From contig CALKHP010000025.1 of assembly GCA_937988775.1 (NCBI GenBank), positions 1 through 64,000 on the forward strand: 64,000 nt of DNA. The letters are read 5' to 3'. Each line of letters starts with the position of its first letter. Position 1 is the stretch's first letter. Shown piece after piece: positions 53,689-62,636 of this stretch. Source of the DNA: an uncultured Alphaproteobacteria bacterium. Lineage in GTDB: Bacteria > Pseudomonadota > Alphaproteobacteria > Rhizobiales > Beijerinckiaceae. Under the pieces are notes generated by a model. The model was not told the origin of the DNA. It worked only from the letters and a program-made list of their open reading frames with translations, and ran no database searches. A program made the translations under genes and the position numbers.

Positions 53689-56600
53689 TCACGCCACTTT
53701 CTTGCGCTCGGCGATGCCGGCAATGTCGCGCAGCAACTGGCGCGTGCCCTCGAGGCGCGCCGCCGTTTGCTCGAAATCGCCAATGAACACCACGCGCATG
53801 TCGGGGCGCACCTTGGCGGCCACGCCCTGGCGCGCCACGTATTGCACCAGCCCGTTCGGGTTGGCGAATTCGTTGTCACGGAACGAGACGATGATGCCCT
53901 TCGGCCCGGCCTCGACCTTCTCGATATTGGCGCGCCGGCACAGGGCCTTGATGGTGACGACCTTGAGCAACTGCTCGACCTCGGGCGGGATCGACCCGAA
54001 ACGATCGGTCAGTTCGGCACCGAACGCGTCGATCTCGCCGTCGGTCTCGAGTTGCGCCAGGCGCCGGTACAAGCCCATGCGCAGGTCGAGATCGGCGATA
54101 TAGCTTTCCGGGATGGTCACCGGCGTGCCGATGGCGATGGTCGGCGACCACGCGTCACGCTCATCCTCCTCGATGCCGGCCTTGAGGTTGGCCACCGCCT
54201 CTTCCAGCATCTGCTGATAGAGTTCGTAGCCGACTTCCTTGATATGGCCGGACTGCTCGTCGCCAAGCAGGTTGCCGGCGCCGCGAATGTCGAGATCGTG
54301 GCTGGCAAGCTGGAAGCCGGCGCCGAGCGTATCGAGCGATTGCAGCACCTTGAGCCGGCGTTCGGCCTGCACGGTGAGCTTGCGGCTGACCGGCGTGGTG
54401 AACAGCGCATAGGCGCGCGTCTTCGAGCGGCCGACGCGACCGCGCAACTGGTAGAGCTGCGACAGGCCAAACATGTCGGCCCGATGCACGATCAGCGTGT
54501 TCGCGCGCGGAATGTCGAGCCCGCTTTCAACGATGGTGGTCGAGAGCAGCACGTCGAACTGGCCGTCGTAGAACTTGACCATGATGTCTTCGAGTTCGCC
54601 CGCCGCCATCTGGCCGTGGCCGATGCCGACCTTCACCTCCGGCACGTCATGGTCGAGGAACGCCTTGACCTCGGCGAGGTCGTCAATGCGCGGGCAGACA
54701 TAGAACGACTGGCCGCCGCGATAGCGTTCGCGCAGCAGCGCCTCGCGGATGGTGAGCGCATCGAACGGCGTGATGAAGGTGCGCACGGCCAGCCGATCGA
54801 CCGGCGGCGTGGCGATCAACGACAGTTCGCGCACCCCCGTCAGCGCCAGTTGCAGCGTGCGCGGGATCGGCGTGGCGGACAGCGTCAGCACATGCACCTC
54901 GGCGCGCAACTCCTTGAGGCGCTCCTTGTGGCCGACGCCGAAATGCTGCTCCTCATCGACGATCAGCAGGCCGAGATCCTTGAAATGGATGCTTTTCCCG
55001 AGCAGCGCATGCGTGCCGACGCAGATATCGACCGAGCCGTCGGCGAGCCCCGCCTTGGCGAGCTTGAGATCGGCGGATGACACCATGCGCGAAGCCTGCG
55101 CCACCTTGAGCGGCAGGCCCTTGAAGCGCTCGGCGAAGGTTGCGTAATGCTGGCGCGCCAGCAGCGTCGTCGGCACCACCACCGCGACCTGCTTGCCGGC
55201 CATGGCGGCGACAAATGCCGCGCGCAACGCCACTTCCGTCTTGCCGAAGCCGACATCGCCGCACACGAGCCGGTCCATCGGCCGGCCCGAGCCGAGATCG
55301 TCGAGCACCGAATCGATGGTGCCCTGCTGGTCTTCGGTCTCGTCATAGGGGAAGCGCGCCGCGAACTCGTCATAGAGCCCGTCCGGCACGTCGAGGCGCG
55401 GCGCCTCGCGCATCAGCCGGGCAGCGGCGATCTTGATCAGGCCGCGCGCCATCTCGCGGATGCGCTTCTTCAGGCGGGCCTTGCGCGCCTGCCAGCCGCC
55501 GCCGCCGAGCTTGTCGAGGGCGGCTTCGGCATCCTCGGAGCCGTAGCGCGTGAGCAGTTCGATGTTCTCGACAGGCAGGAACAGCCGGTCGCCGCCGGCA
55601 TAATGCAGTTCCAGGCAGTCATGCGGCGCGCCAGCAGCCTCGATGGTCTTGAGGCCAACGAAACGGGCAATGCCGTGCTCGACATGCACCACGAGATCGC
55701 CGGCCGACAGGCTCGAGACCTCGGTGAGGAAATCCTTGCCGCGCTTCTGGGCGCGCTTCGGCCGCGACAGGCGCTCGCCGAGGATATCCTGCTCGGAAAT
55801 CACCGTGAGATCGTCAAGATCGAAGCCGCTTTCGAGCCCGAACACCGCCAGCCCGACCTCATTGCCGGCAAGTGCCGCCACCTCGCGGCGCGCCCGGATC
55901 GGCTTGGCCTGCGTCAGGCCGTGATCGGCGAGCACGCCGGCAAGCCGTTCGCGCGAGCCGGCCGTCCAGCTTGCCAGCACGACCTTGCGGCCGGCCTTTT
56001 GCTGCGCGCGCACATGGGCGACCACCGCCTCGAACACGCTCGCGCCCTCGACCGCGCGCTCGGCGGCGAAGCTGTGCCCCTTGCGGCCCTCGACATGGAT
56101 GACGGTGCGGCCCGAAACCTCCGGCGCGATGAAGCCGCTGAGATGTACGCTGCCCGCGGCCCCATTCGCGGCCTGCCATTCGGCCGGCGACAGATACAGC
56201 TCCTTGCATGGCAGCGGCTTGTACGGCACGCCGGCCGCCTTGTTCTCCAGCGCGGCCTTGCGGGCGTCGTAATAATCCGCGATTTGCGTCAGGCGCTCCT
56301 CGGCCGCCTGCCCGGCCAGCGGATCGAGCACGATGCGCGCACCCGGCGTGAAATCGAGCAGCGAATCGAGGCCGCCGTGGAACAGCGGCAGCCAGTGTTC
56401 CATGCCGGGAAAGCGCCGGCCCTCGCTGATCGCCTCGAACAGCGCGTCGTCGCGGCCGGGCGCGCCGAAAGTCGCGGTGTAGCCGGTGCGGAAGCGCTTG
56501 ATCGCCTCGGTGGTCATCTGGAACTCGGCCATCGGCAGCAGTTCGAGCGCGTGCAACTGGCCAATGGTGCGCTGCGTCTCGGGGTTGAAGCTGCGCAGCG

Positions 56601-57198
56601 ATTCCAGCGTGTCACCGAAGAAATCGAGCCGGATCGGGTTGTCCATGCCGGGCGGGAACAGATCGAGGATACCGCCGCGCACGGCATATTCTCCGGCATC
56701 GCGCACTGTACCGGTGCGCTGGAAGCCGTTAATGTCGAGCCAGCGCGCGATCTCGTTCATGTCGAGCGCGTTGCCGGGCGCGAAGGACAGGCTCTCGCGC
56801 TTGATCCAGGCGACCGGCGGCACGCGTTGCAGGATGGCGTTGACCGTGGTGACGACGACGCGCGGCCGCTCGCCACCGCGCGAGCGCACCAGCCGCGACA
56901 GCGTCGCCATGCGGCGCGCGATCACCACGGCATTGGGCGAGGTGCGGTCGTAGGGCTGGCAATCCCAGGCCGGCAGGCTGAGGACCTCGATCTCGGGCGC
57001 GGCGAAATCGAGCGCCTGCTCGATCAGTTGCTGGCGCTGCCCGTCGCGCGCGACATAGACGGCGAGCGCCGGCAGGTCGGCGCCGGCGGCAAAGGCCGCG
57101 CCGGCGATATCGGCCAGCACGAAGGCTTCGGCGCCGTCGGGCACGCCACCAATGGTCACCGGCGTCGCCGCGTCCAGAACCTTGCGAAATTCGGTCAT
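53689..57198 (-). CDS. mfd: transcription-repair coupling factor (1169 aa)
   Basis: Removes stalled RNA polymerase and recruits UvrA. The N-terminal UvrB-like region (about 20-350) includes LPAWDCQPYDRTSPN. The RNA polymerase interaction (CarD-like) domain begins near 490 (GDLVVHVEHGIARFVGLK). Translocase motifs follow: Walker A GDVGFGKTE near 647, DEEQHFG near 746 and the QLRGRVGRS motif VI. The TRCF C-terminal domain closes the protein. The start is MTEFRK at 57198, overlapping sdhE by 4 bases. Confidence 0.98.
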   Translation of the reverse strand: MTEFRKVLDAATPVTIGGVPDGAEAFVLADIAGAAFAAGADLPALAVYVARDGQRQQLIEQALDFAAPEIEVLSLPAWDCQPYDRTSPNAVVIARRMATLSRLVRSRGGERPRVVVTTVNAILQRVPPVAWIKRESLSFAPGNALDMNEIARWLDINGFQRTGTVRDAGEYAVRGGILDLFPPGMDNPIRLDFFGDTLESLRSFNPETQRTIGQLHALELLPMAEFQMTTEAIKRFRTGYTATFGAPGRDDALFEAISEGRRFPGMEHWLPLFHGGLDSLLDFTPGARIVLDPLAGQAAEERLTQIADYYDARKAALENKAAGVPYKPLPCKELYLSPAEWQAANGAAGSVHLSGFIAPEVSGRTVIHVEGRKGHSFAAERAVEGASVFEAVVAHVRAQQKAGRKVVLASWTAGSRERLAGVLADHGLTQAKPIRARREVAALAGNEVGLAVFGLESGFDLDDLTVISEQDILGERLSRPKRAQKRGKDFLTEVSSLSAGDLVVHVEHGIARFVGLKTIEAAGAPHDCLELHYAGGDRLFLPVENIELLTRYGSEDAEAALDKLGGGGWQARKARLKKRIREMARGLIKIAAARLMREAPRLDVPDGLYDEFAARFPYDETEDQQGTIDSVLDDLGSGRPMDRLVCGDVGFGKTEVALRAAFVAAMAGKQVAVVVPTTLLARQHYATFAERFKGLPLKVAQASRMVSSADLKLAKAGLADGSVDICVGTHALLGKSIHFKDLGLLIVDEEQHFGVGHKERLKELRAEVHVLTLSATPIPRTLQLALTGVRELSLIATPPVDRLAVRTFITPFDALTIREALLRERYRGGQSFYVCPRIDDLAEVKAFLDHDVPEVKVGIGHGQMAAGELEDIMVKFYDGQFDVLLSTTIVESGLDIPRANTLIVHRADMFGLSQLYQLRGRVGRSKTRAYALFTTPVSRKLTVQAERRLKVLQSLDTLGAGFQLASHDLDIRGAGNLLGDEQSGHIKEVGYELYQQMLEEAVANLKAGIEEDERDAWSPTIAIGTPVTIPESYIADLDLRMGLYRRLAQLETDGEIDAFGAELTDRFGSIPPEVEQLLKVVTIKALCRRANIEKVEAGPKGIIVSFRDNEFANPNGLVQYVARQGVAAKVRPDMRVVFIGDFEQTAARLEGTRQLLRDIAGIAERKKVA

Positions 57199-57491
57199 GA
57201 ATGGATCGGCGTCTCGTGGGTGTGGAAGGCTTTCACGGCCCGGAAAACGCCGGTGTCGTAATTGGCGGGCACCGGCACCGCGCCGGTGATCCACGAGAAC
57301 ACGTCATGGTCCGGCGCTTCAATCAGATGCTCGAACTGGTCGAGTTCCGCATCGCTCATGTCGGCGATATGCGCCTCGGCGAAGCGGCCGGCGATCAGGT
57401 CCATCTCGCGGATGCCACGATGCCAGGCCTGATACAGCAGGCGCTTGCGGCGGGGATCGAGATCGGCGCTGGTACGTGACAGACCGGACAT
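57195..57491 (-). CDS. sdhE: FAD assembly factor SdhE (98 aa)
   Basis: Small factor that helps attach FAD to succinate dehydrogenase. The signature R-G-x-x-E is in WHRGIREMDLI (about 24-34); a helical DMSDAELDQFEHLIE block and the final FSWITGAVPVP follow. Length matches the family (about 90). It overlaps mfd by 4 bases (ATGA), which implies coupled translation. recG starts 153 bases away on the other strand. Confidence 0.95.
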   Translation of the reverse strand: MSGLSRTSADLDPRRKRLLYQAWHRGIREMDLIAGRFAEAHIADMSDAELDQFEHLIEAPDHDVFSWITGAVPVPANYDTGVFRAVKAFHTHETPIHS

Positions 57492-57591
57492 GGCGGCTTT
57501 GGCCCCGTGCGTGTTGGTGAAAGGCCGCGTATATAGCCTCAAGGCCCATGCTGTCACGTTGAGGAATGGAATTGCAGAAGACAAACACGTC

Positions 57592-57632
57592 CTTCTCCCG
57601 CACGCGGGAGAAGGTGCCGGCAGGCGGATGAG
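57592..57632. repeat. family C repeat, half copy before recG
   Basis: CTTCTCCCGCACGCGGGAGAAGG hairpin followed by GCCGGCAGGCGGATGAGGG. The outer partner is missing. It ends 12 bases before the recG start. Confidence 0.85.
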
Positions 57633-57643
57633 GGTCCGACGCG

Positions 57644-59743
57644 TTGCGCCCTTCGCTGCTTGATCCGCTTTTCGCGCCCGTCACCAGGCTGCCCGGCGTC
57701 GGGCCGCGGCTGGCGGTGCTGTTCGACCGCCTGCTCGGCGAGCCGGAGCGGCCGGCACGGCTGGTCGATCTGCTGTTTCACCTGCCCAATGGCGGCATCG
57801 ACCGGCGACTGCGCGCCAAGCTCGCCGACGCGCTTATCGGCGAGACGGTGACGGTCGAGATCGTCGTCGAATCCTACCGCAAGCCGCCGGCGGGCCGGCG
57901 CGTGCCGTTCAGGGTGCTGACCGGCGACGACACCGGTGACCTGACGCTGGTATTCTTCAATCCGCGCCCCGGCCAGGTGGAAAAGCTGCTGCCGCTCGGC
58001 GAGCGGCGCTGGGTCTCCGGCGAGATCGCGCTGTTCGACGGCCAGCGCCAGATGGTGCACCCGGCCCGCATCCTCGACGAGCGCCAGCTTGAAACGCTCC
58101 CCGCCGTCGAGCCGATCTACGGCCTGACCGAAGGCCTGTCACCGCGCCTGCTGCACAAGGCGGCGCTCGCAGCCCTCGAGCGGCTACCGGCAATGCCGGA
58201 ATGGCTTGACCCAACCCTGCTGGCACAGCAGCACTGGCCGGGCTTCGCCGAGGCGTTGCATCTCCTGCACGCGCCCGACAGCCCGGAAGCGCTCGCGCCC
58301 GAAAACCCGGCGCTGGCGCGGCTCGCCTATGACGAGTTGCTGGCGAGCCAGCTTTCGCTGGTGATGATCCGGGCGCAGGCGCGCGCCGCGCGCGGCCGGT
58401 CGACCAAAGGCGACGGCCGGCTCAGGGAGCGCATCGTCGCCGCCCTGCCCTTCAGCCTCACCGGCGGCCAGCGCCAGGCGCTGGATGAAATCCTCGCCGA
58501 CATGGCGGGCGAAGATCGCATGCTGCGCCTGCTGCAAGGCGATGTCGGCTCCGGCAAGACCATTGTCGGCCTGCTCGCCATGGCGACGGCAATCGAAGCC
58601 GGCAGGCAGGCGGCGCTGATGGCGCCGACCGAGATCCTCGCGCGCCAGCATTTCGAGCGCATCGCGCCGCTGGCCGAGGCCGCCGGCATCACCGTGGCGC
58701 TCCTGACCGGGCGTGACCGCGCCAGCCAGCGCGCAGCGTCGCTCGCCGGCCTGGCCGACGGCACCATTCAACTGGTCGTCGGCACGCATGCCCTGTTCCA
58801 GGATGCGGTGCAGTTCCACGATCTCGCGCTTGCCGTGGTCGACGAGCAGCACCGTTTCGGCGTGCACCAGCGCCTGGCGCTGAGCAGCAAGGGTGCGGCC
58901 GTCGACCTGCTGGTGATGACGGCGACGCCGATCCCACGCACGCTGGTACTGACCTTCTTCGGCGACATGGATGCGTCCTCGCTGCGCGAGAAGCCGGCCG
59001 GCCGCCAGCCGATCGATACCCGGCTCGTGGCGCTCGACCGGCTCGACGAGACGGTCGAAGCGATCGGCCGCGCCATCGCGGCGGGCGCCAAGGTCTATTG
59101 GGTGTGTCCCCTGGTGGCAGAATCCGACCAGAGCGACCTCGCCGCCGCCACCGAGCGTTTCGAGGTTCTGCGCGCGCGCTTTCCCGGCCGGGTCGGGCTC
59201 GTGCATGGCCAGATGACGGGGCCGGACAAGGATGCGGCGGTGGCCGATTTCGTGTCCGGCGCGACGCGTATCCTGGTCGCGACCACCGTCATCGAGGTCG
59301 GCGTCGATGTGCCGGATGCCACCGTGATGGTGATCGAACATGCCGAGCGTTTCGGCCTCGCCCAGCTCCACCAGTTGCGCGGCCGCGTCGGGCGCGGCAG
59401 CGCGCGCTCCTCGTGCATCCTGCTCTACAAGGCACCGCCCGGCCAGATCGCCGAGGCACGGCTGAAGATCATGCGCGAGACGGAAGACGGTTTTCGCATC
59501 GCCGAGGAAGACCTGAAACTGCGCGGCGAAGGCGAAGTGCTCGGCACGCGCCAGTCCGGCATGCCGGGCTTCCGCATCGCCCGGCTCGACATCCATGCCG
59601 CCCTGCTCCAGACCGCGCGCGCCGATGCCGAACTGATCCTGCGCCAGGATGCCGAGCTTGCCACGGAGCGCGGCCAGGCCCTGCGCGTGCTGCTCTACCT
59701 GTTCGAGCGCGATGCCGCCGTGCGGTTATTGCGGGCGGGGTGA
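57644..59743 (+). CDS. recG: ATP-dependent DNA helicase RecG (699 aa)
   Basis: Remodels stalled forks and recombination intermediates. The wedge domain occupies about 20-190 (LPGVGPRLAVLFDRLL at its start). Walker A is GDVGSGKT with Asp300, the DEQH box begins at Asp400, and the helicase C motif QLRGRVGRGS lies near 575. The start is TTG 57644, since no ATG or GTG is in frame at the conserved position and the family begins exactly here (MRPSLLDPLFAPV). The region before it is a family C repeat, with no clear ribosome site. Confidence 0.95.
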   Translation: MRPSLLDPLFAPVTRLPGVGPRLAVLFDRLLGEPERPARLVDLLFHLPNGGIDRRLRAKLADALIGETVTVEIVVESYRKPPAGRRVPFRVLTGDDTGDLTLVFFNPRPGQVEKLLPLGERRWVSGEIALFDGQRQMVHPARILDERQLETLPAVEPIYGLTEGLSPRLLHKAALAALERLPAMPEWLDPTLLAQQHWPGFAEALHLLHAPDSPEALAPENPALARLAYDELLASQLSLVMIRAQARAARGRSTKGDGRLRERIVAALPFSLTGGQRQALDEILADMAGEDRMLRLLQGDVGSGKTIVGLLAMATAIEAGRQAALMAPTEILARQHFERIAPLAEAAGITVALLTGRDRASQRAASLAGLADGTIQLVVGTHALFQDAVQFHDLALAVVDEQHRFGVHQRLALSSKGAAVDLLVMTATPIPRTLVLTFFGDMDASSLREKPAGRQPIDTRLVALDRLDETVEAIGRAIAAGAKVYWVCPLVAESDQSDLAAATERFEVLRARFPGRVGLVHGQMTGPDKDAAVADFVSGATRILVATTVIEVGVDVPDATVMVIEHAERFGLAQLHQLRGRVGRGSARSSCILLYKAPPGQIAEARLKIMRETEDGFRIAEEDLKLRGEGEVLGTRQSGMPGFRIARLDIHAALLQTARADAELILRQDAELATERGQALRVLLYLFERDAAVRLLRAG

Positions 59744-59756
59744 GGCCTCAGGCGGT

Positions 59757-59832
59757 GCTGGGTGCCGGGTCAAGCCCGGCACAAGACGGTGCGGGTCTCG
59801 CGCGCCCTTGTCCCGGCCTTGAGCCGGGACCC
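59757..59832. repeat. two family B hairpins
   Basis: TGCCGGGTCAAGCCCGGCA at about 59761-59779 and GTCCCGGCCTTGAGCCGGGAC at about 59812-59832, between convergent recG and the DUF502 gene. Confidence 0.85.
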
Positions 59833-59837
59833 ACCCT

Positions 59838-60551
59838 TCACGCGGCGTCGCGCTTGTCCTTGTCGCCGTCCAGGCGCAGTTTCTGCAATTGCTCGGGCTG
59901 GATCAGGCCGGCGGACATGACCAGCTTGGCGCCGTCATCGACCGAGATCGCCAGTTCGATCACGTCCTTGCGCGGCACGTAGAAATAGAAGCCGGTCGTC
60001 GGGTTCGGCGTACATGGCAGGAAGACGCTGATGTAATCGTCCTTTTCCGGCAGCGCGGCCGCGATCTCGCCGAGCGGCGGCGCGGAGATGAACACGATCG
60101 ACCACTGGCCCTGCGAGGGAAACTGCACCAGCCCGACCTTGCGGAACGCCGTGCCGGATTGCGAGAAGATCGTCTCGAAAATCTGCTTCACGCCACGATA
60201 GATGCTGCGCACCACCGGCATGCGCGACAGGATGCTCTCGCCGAGATCGAGCAGCGAGCGGCCAACGAGATTGGCGGTGAGGAAGCCGAGCAGCGTCAGG
60301 CCGAAAAACGCGATGATCAGGCCGAAGCCCGGTAGCTGGAACGGCAGGTAGTTATCCGGCCAGTACACCGCGGGCACCCATGGCTTGACCCAGCCATCGA
60401 CCAGCGTGATGAACCACCAGGTCAGCCAGCCCGTGATGGCGAGCGGGCCGGCGACGACGAGGCCGGTCAGGAAATAGTTGCGCAACCGCGTCCGCGCCGG
60501 CTTGGGATGCGACGGCGGAATGGTCAGGGGCGGCAAACTTGGTTCGATCAT
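59838..60551 (-). CDS. DUF502 membrane protein (237 aa)
   Basis: Two membrane spans near 25-50 (YFLTGLVVAGPLAITGWLTW) and 75-100 (GLIIAFFGLTLLGFLTANL), then the soluble DUF502 region with SRMPVVRSIYRGVKQIFET and FVPCTPNPTTGF-like residues. The function is unknown. The start is MIEPSLPP at 60551, with GAGG directly before it. It lies downstream of glmS on the same strand after 84 bases, in the opposite sense to recG. Confidence 0.9.
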   Translation of the reverse strand: MIEPSLPPLTIPPSHPKPARTRLRNYFLTGLVVAGPLAITGWLTWWFITLVDGWVKPWVPAVYWPDNYLPFQLPGFGLIIAFFGLTLLGFLTANLVGRSLLDLGESILSRMPVVRSIYRGVKQIFETIFSQSGTAFRKVGLVQFPSQGQWSIVFISAPPLGEIAAALPEKDDYISVFLPCTPNPTTGFYFYVPRKDVIELAISVDDGAKLVMSAGLIQPEQLQKLRLDGDKDKRDAA

Positions 60552-60635
60552 CCTCGGTCCGGTCACGAGCGCGCCAAAAGCGGCGCGCAACCATCATAAC
60601 CGATGCGCGCCCCAGGCCGAACCCGAATTGCGGCC

Positions 60636-62462
60636 CTACTCGACCGTGACCGATTTGGCGAGGTTGCGCGGCTGGTCGACATCCTTACCCATGCTCAATG
60701 CCGTGTGATAGGCGATGAGCTGCACCGGCACCGCATAGGCGATCGGCGCGAAGGTTTCGGGCATGGCCGGCATGGCGACCTCGGCCAGCGCCTCGACGCC
60801 GGCCCGCCCGGCCGCGCCCTCCGGCCCGATGAGCACGATGCGCCCGCCGCGCGCCGCAACCTCCTGCACGTTGGACACCGTCTTTTCGAACCAGGCATCG
60901 GCCGGCGCCAGCACGATCACCGGCATTTCCTCGTCGATCAGCGCGATCGGGCCGTGCTTGAGCTCGCCCGCGGCGTAGCCCTCGGCGTGGATATAGGAGA
61001 TTTCCTTGAGTTTGAGCGCGCCTTCGAGCGCCATCGGATAGCTGGTGCCGCGCCCAAGATAAAGCACGTCGCTCGCCTTGCGCAACTCATACGCGAGGCT
61101 CTCGATTCCCGGTTCCAGCTTGAGCGATTCGGCGACGAGGCCGGGCATCGATACCAGCTCGCGCACCAATTCCTTCTCGCGCGCCTCGTCGATATGGCCG
61201 CGGGCGCGGGCCGCCGCGATCGCCAGCACCGCCAGCACGGCGAGCTGGCAGGTGAACGCCTTGGTCGAGGCGACGCCGATCTCCGGACCGGCCAGCGTCG
61301 GCGTCACGACATCGCTTTCGCGCGCAATCGTGGAACTCTGCACGTTGACGACCGAAAGCACGTGCTGCCCCATCTGGCGCGTGTAGCGCAACGATGCCAG
61401 CGTGTCGGCCGTCTCGCCCGATTGCGACACGAAGATCGCCAGCTGCCCCTTCGGCAGCGGCGCCTCGCGATAGCGGAATTCGGAGGCGACATCGACTTCG
61501 ACCAATACGCGCGCCAGCCGCTCGAACCAGTATTTCGCGATGATCCCGGCGAGATAGGCGGTGCCGCAGGCGCAAATCGAGATGCGGTCGATCTTCGTCC
61601 AGTCGAACGGCATGTCGACGGGCAGGCGCACGGTGCCGTTCGCCATGTCGAGATAATGCGACAGCGTCCGGCCGATCACCTCCGGCTGCTCGTGGATTTC
61701 CTTGGCCATGAAATGGCGGTGATTGCCCTTGTCGACCAGGAACGCGCCGGCCTGCGTCTTGTGCGCCTCGCGCGCGACGATCGCGCCGTCCTTGTCGTGG
61801 AATTCGGCGCCGCCACGCGACAGCACCACCCAGTCGCCCTCCTCGAGATAGGCGATGGTGTCGGTGAAGGGCGCGAGCGCGAGCGCATCGGAGCCGAGAT
61901 ACATCTCGCCCTCGCCATAGCCGACCGCCAGCGGCGCTCCACGGCGCGCGCCGATGATCAGGTCATCATGGCCCTCGAACAGGAAAGCGAGCGCGAAGGC
62001 GCCATGCAGGCGCGGCAATGCGGCGGCCACCGCCGTCACCGGATCGTTGCTGCGGCGCATTTCGCGCGTCACCAGATGGGCGACGACCTCGGTGTCGGTC
62101 TCCGAGTCGAAATGCGCGCCATCGGCAACGAGTTCTTCGCGCAACTCGCGAAAATTCTCGATGATGCCGTTATGGACCACCGCCAGCCGGTCGGTGGCAT
62201 GGGGATGCGCGTTGCCTTCGGTCGGCTTGCCATGCGTCGCCCAGCGCGTGTGGCCAATGCCGCTGAGGCCCTTCAGCGGTGCCTCGCTCAGCCGCGCCTC
62301 GAGGTTGCGCAACTTGCCTTCGGCGCGGCGCCGCGTCAGGCAGCCCTCCTCCAGCGTGGCGATGCCGGCGGAGTCGTAGCCGCGATATTCGAGGCGCTTC
62401 AGCGCATCGATCACAAGCGGCGCGACGGGCGTGGCGCCGAGAATTCCAACGATTCCACACAT
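60636..62462 (-). CDS. glmS: glucosamine-fructose-6-phosphate aminotransferase (608 aa)
   Basis: Makes glucosamine-6-phosphate from fructose-6-phosphate and glutamine, the first step to UDP-GlcNAc. Cys2 (MCGIVGILG) is the glutaminase nucleophile once Met1 is removed, and RWATHG binds substrate. Two SIS domains (about 285-430 and 460-590) have CGTAYLAG and SQSGETADTL. The C-terminus ends in the family-typical LAKSVTVE. AGGAG stands 10 bases before the ATG. Downstream of glmU on the same strand with 174 bases between; no glmS ribozyme pattern was seen there. Confidence 0.98.
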   Translation of the reverse strand: MCGIVGILGATPVAPLVIDALKRLEYRGYDSAGIATLEEGCLTRRRAEGKLRNLEARLSEAPLKGLSGIGHTRWATHGKPTEGNAHPHATDRLAVVHNGIIENFRELREELVADGAHFDSETDTEVVAHLVTREMRRSNDPVTAVAAALPRLHGAFALAFLFEGHDDLIIGARRGAPLAVGYGEGEMYLGSDALALAPFTDTIAYLEEGDWVVLSRGGAEFHDKDGAIVAREAHKTQAGAFLVDKGNHRHFMAKEIHEQPEVIGRTLSHYLDMANGTVRLPVDMPFDWTKIDRISICACGTAYLAGIIAKYWFERLARVLVEVDVASEFRYREAPLPKGQLAIFVSQSGETADTLASLRYTRQMGQHVLSVVNVQSSTIARESDVVTPTLAGPEIGVASTKAFTCQLAVLAVLAIAAARARGHIDEAREKELVRELVSMPGLVAESLKLEPGIESLAYELRKASDVLYLGRGTSYPMALEGALKLKEISYIHAEGYAAGELKHGPIALIDEEMPVIVLAPADAWFEKTVSNVQEVAARGGRIVLIGPEGAAGRAGVEALAEVAMPAMPETFAPIAYAVPVQLIAYHTALSMGKDVDQPRNLAKSVTVE

Positions 62463-62636
62463 TTGCGAGCAGCTCCTGTTGCAGGCGTCATTGTGCCGGA
62501 TATGACGTCACCACATGCGCCTTCTAGCTGTCATCGGCCGAACGGCCCAAATGACATTGTATGACGACCTTGTAACGAAGGTTCGTGCCGCTTCGCCACT
62601 GCATTCCCGCGAGATGGTGTATGGCGGGGCCGCGGC

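Noticed and set aside
55147..57261. A 704-codon plus-strand frame.
   Set aside because: It is antisense to mfd, whose motifs are complete.
60603..62564. A 653-codon plus-strand frame.
   Set aside because: It is antisense to glmS, with no recognisable domain.
62463..62636. A glmS ribozyme-type leader in the glmU-glmS gap.
   Set aside because: No conserved ribozyme core was recognisable, and that ribozyme is mainly found in Gram-positive bacteria.
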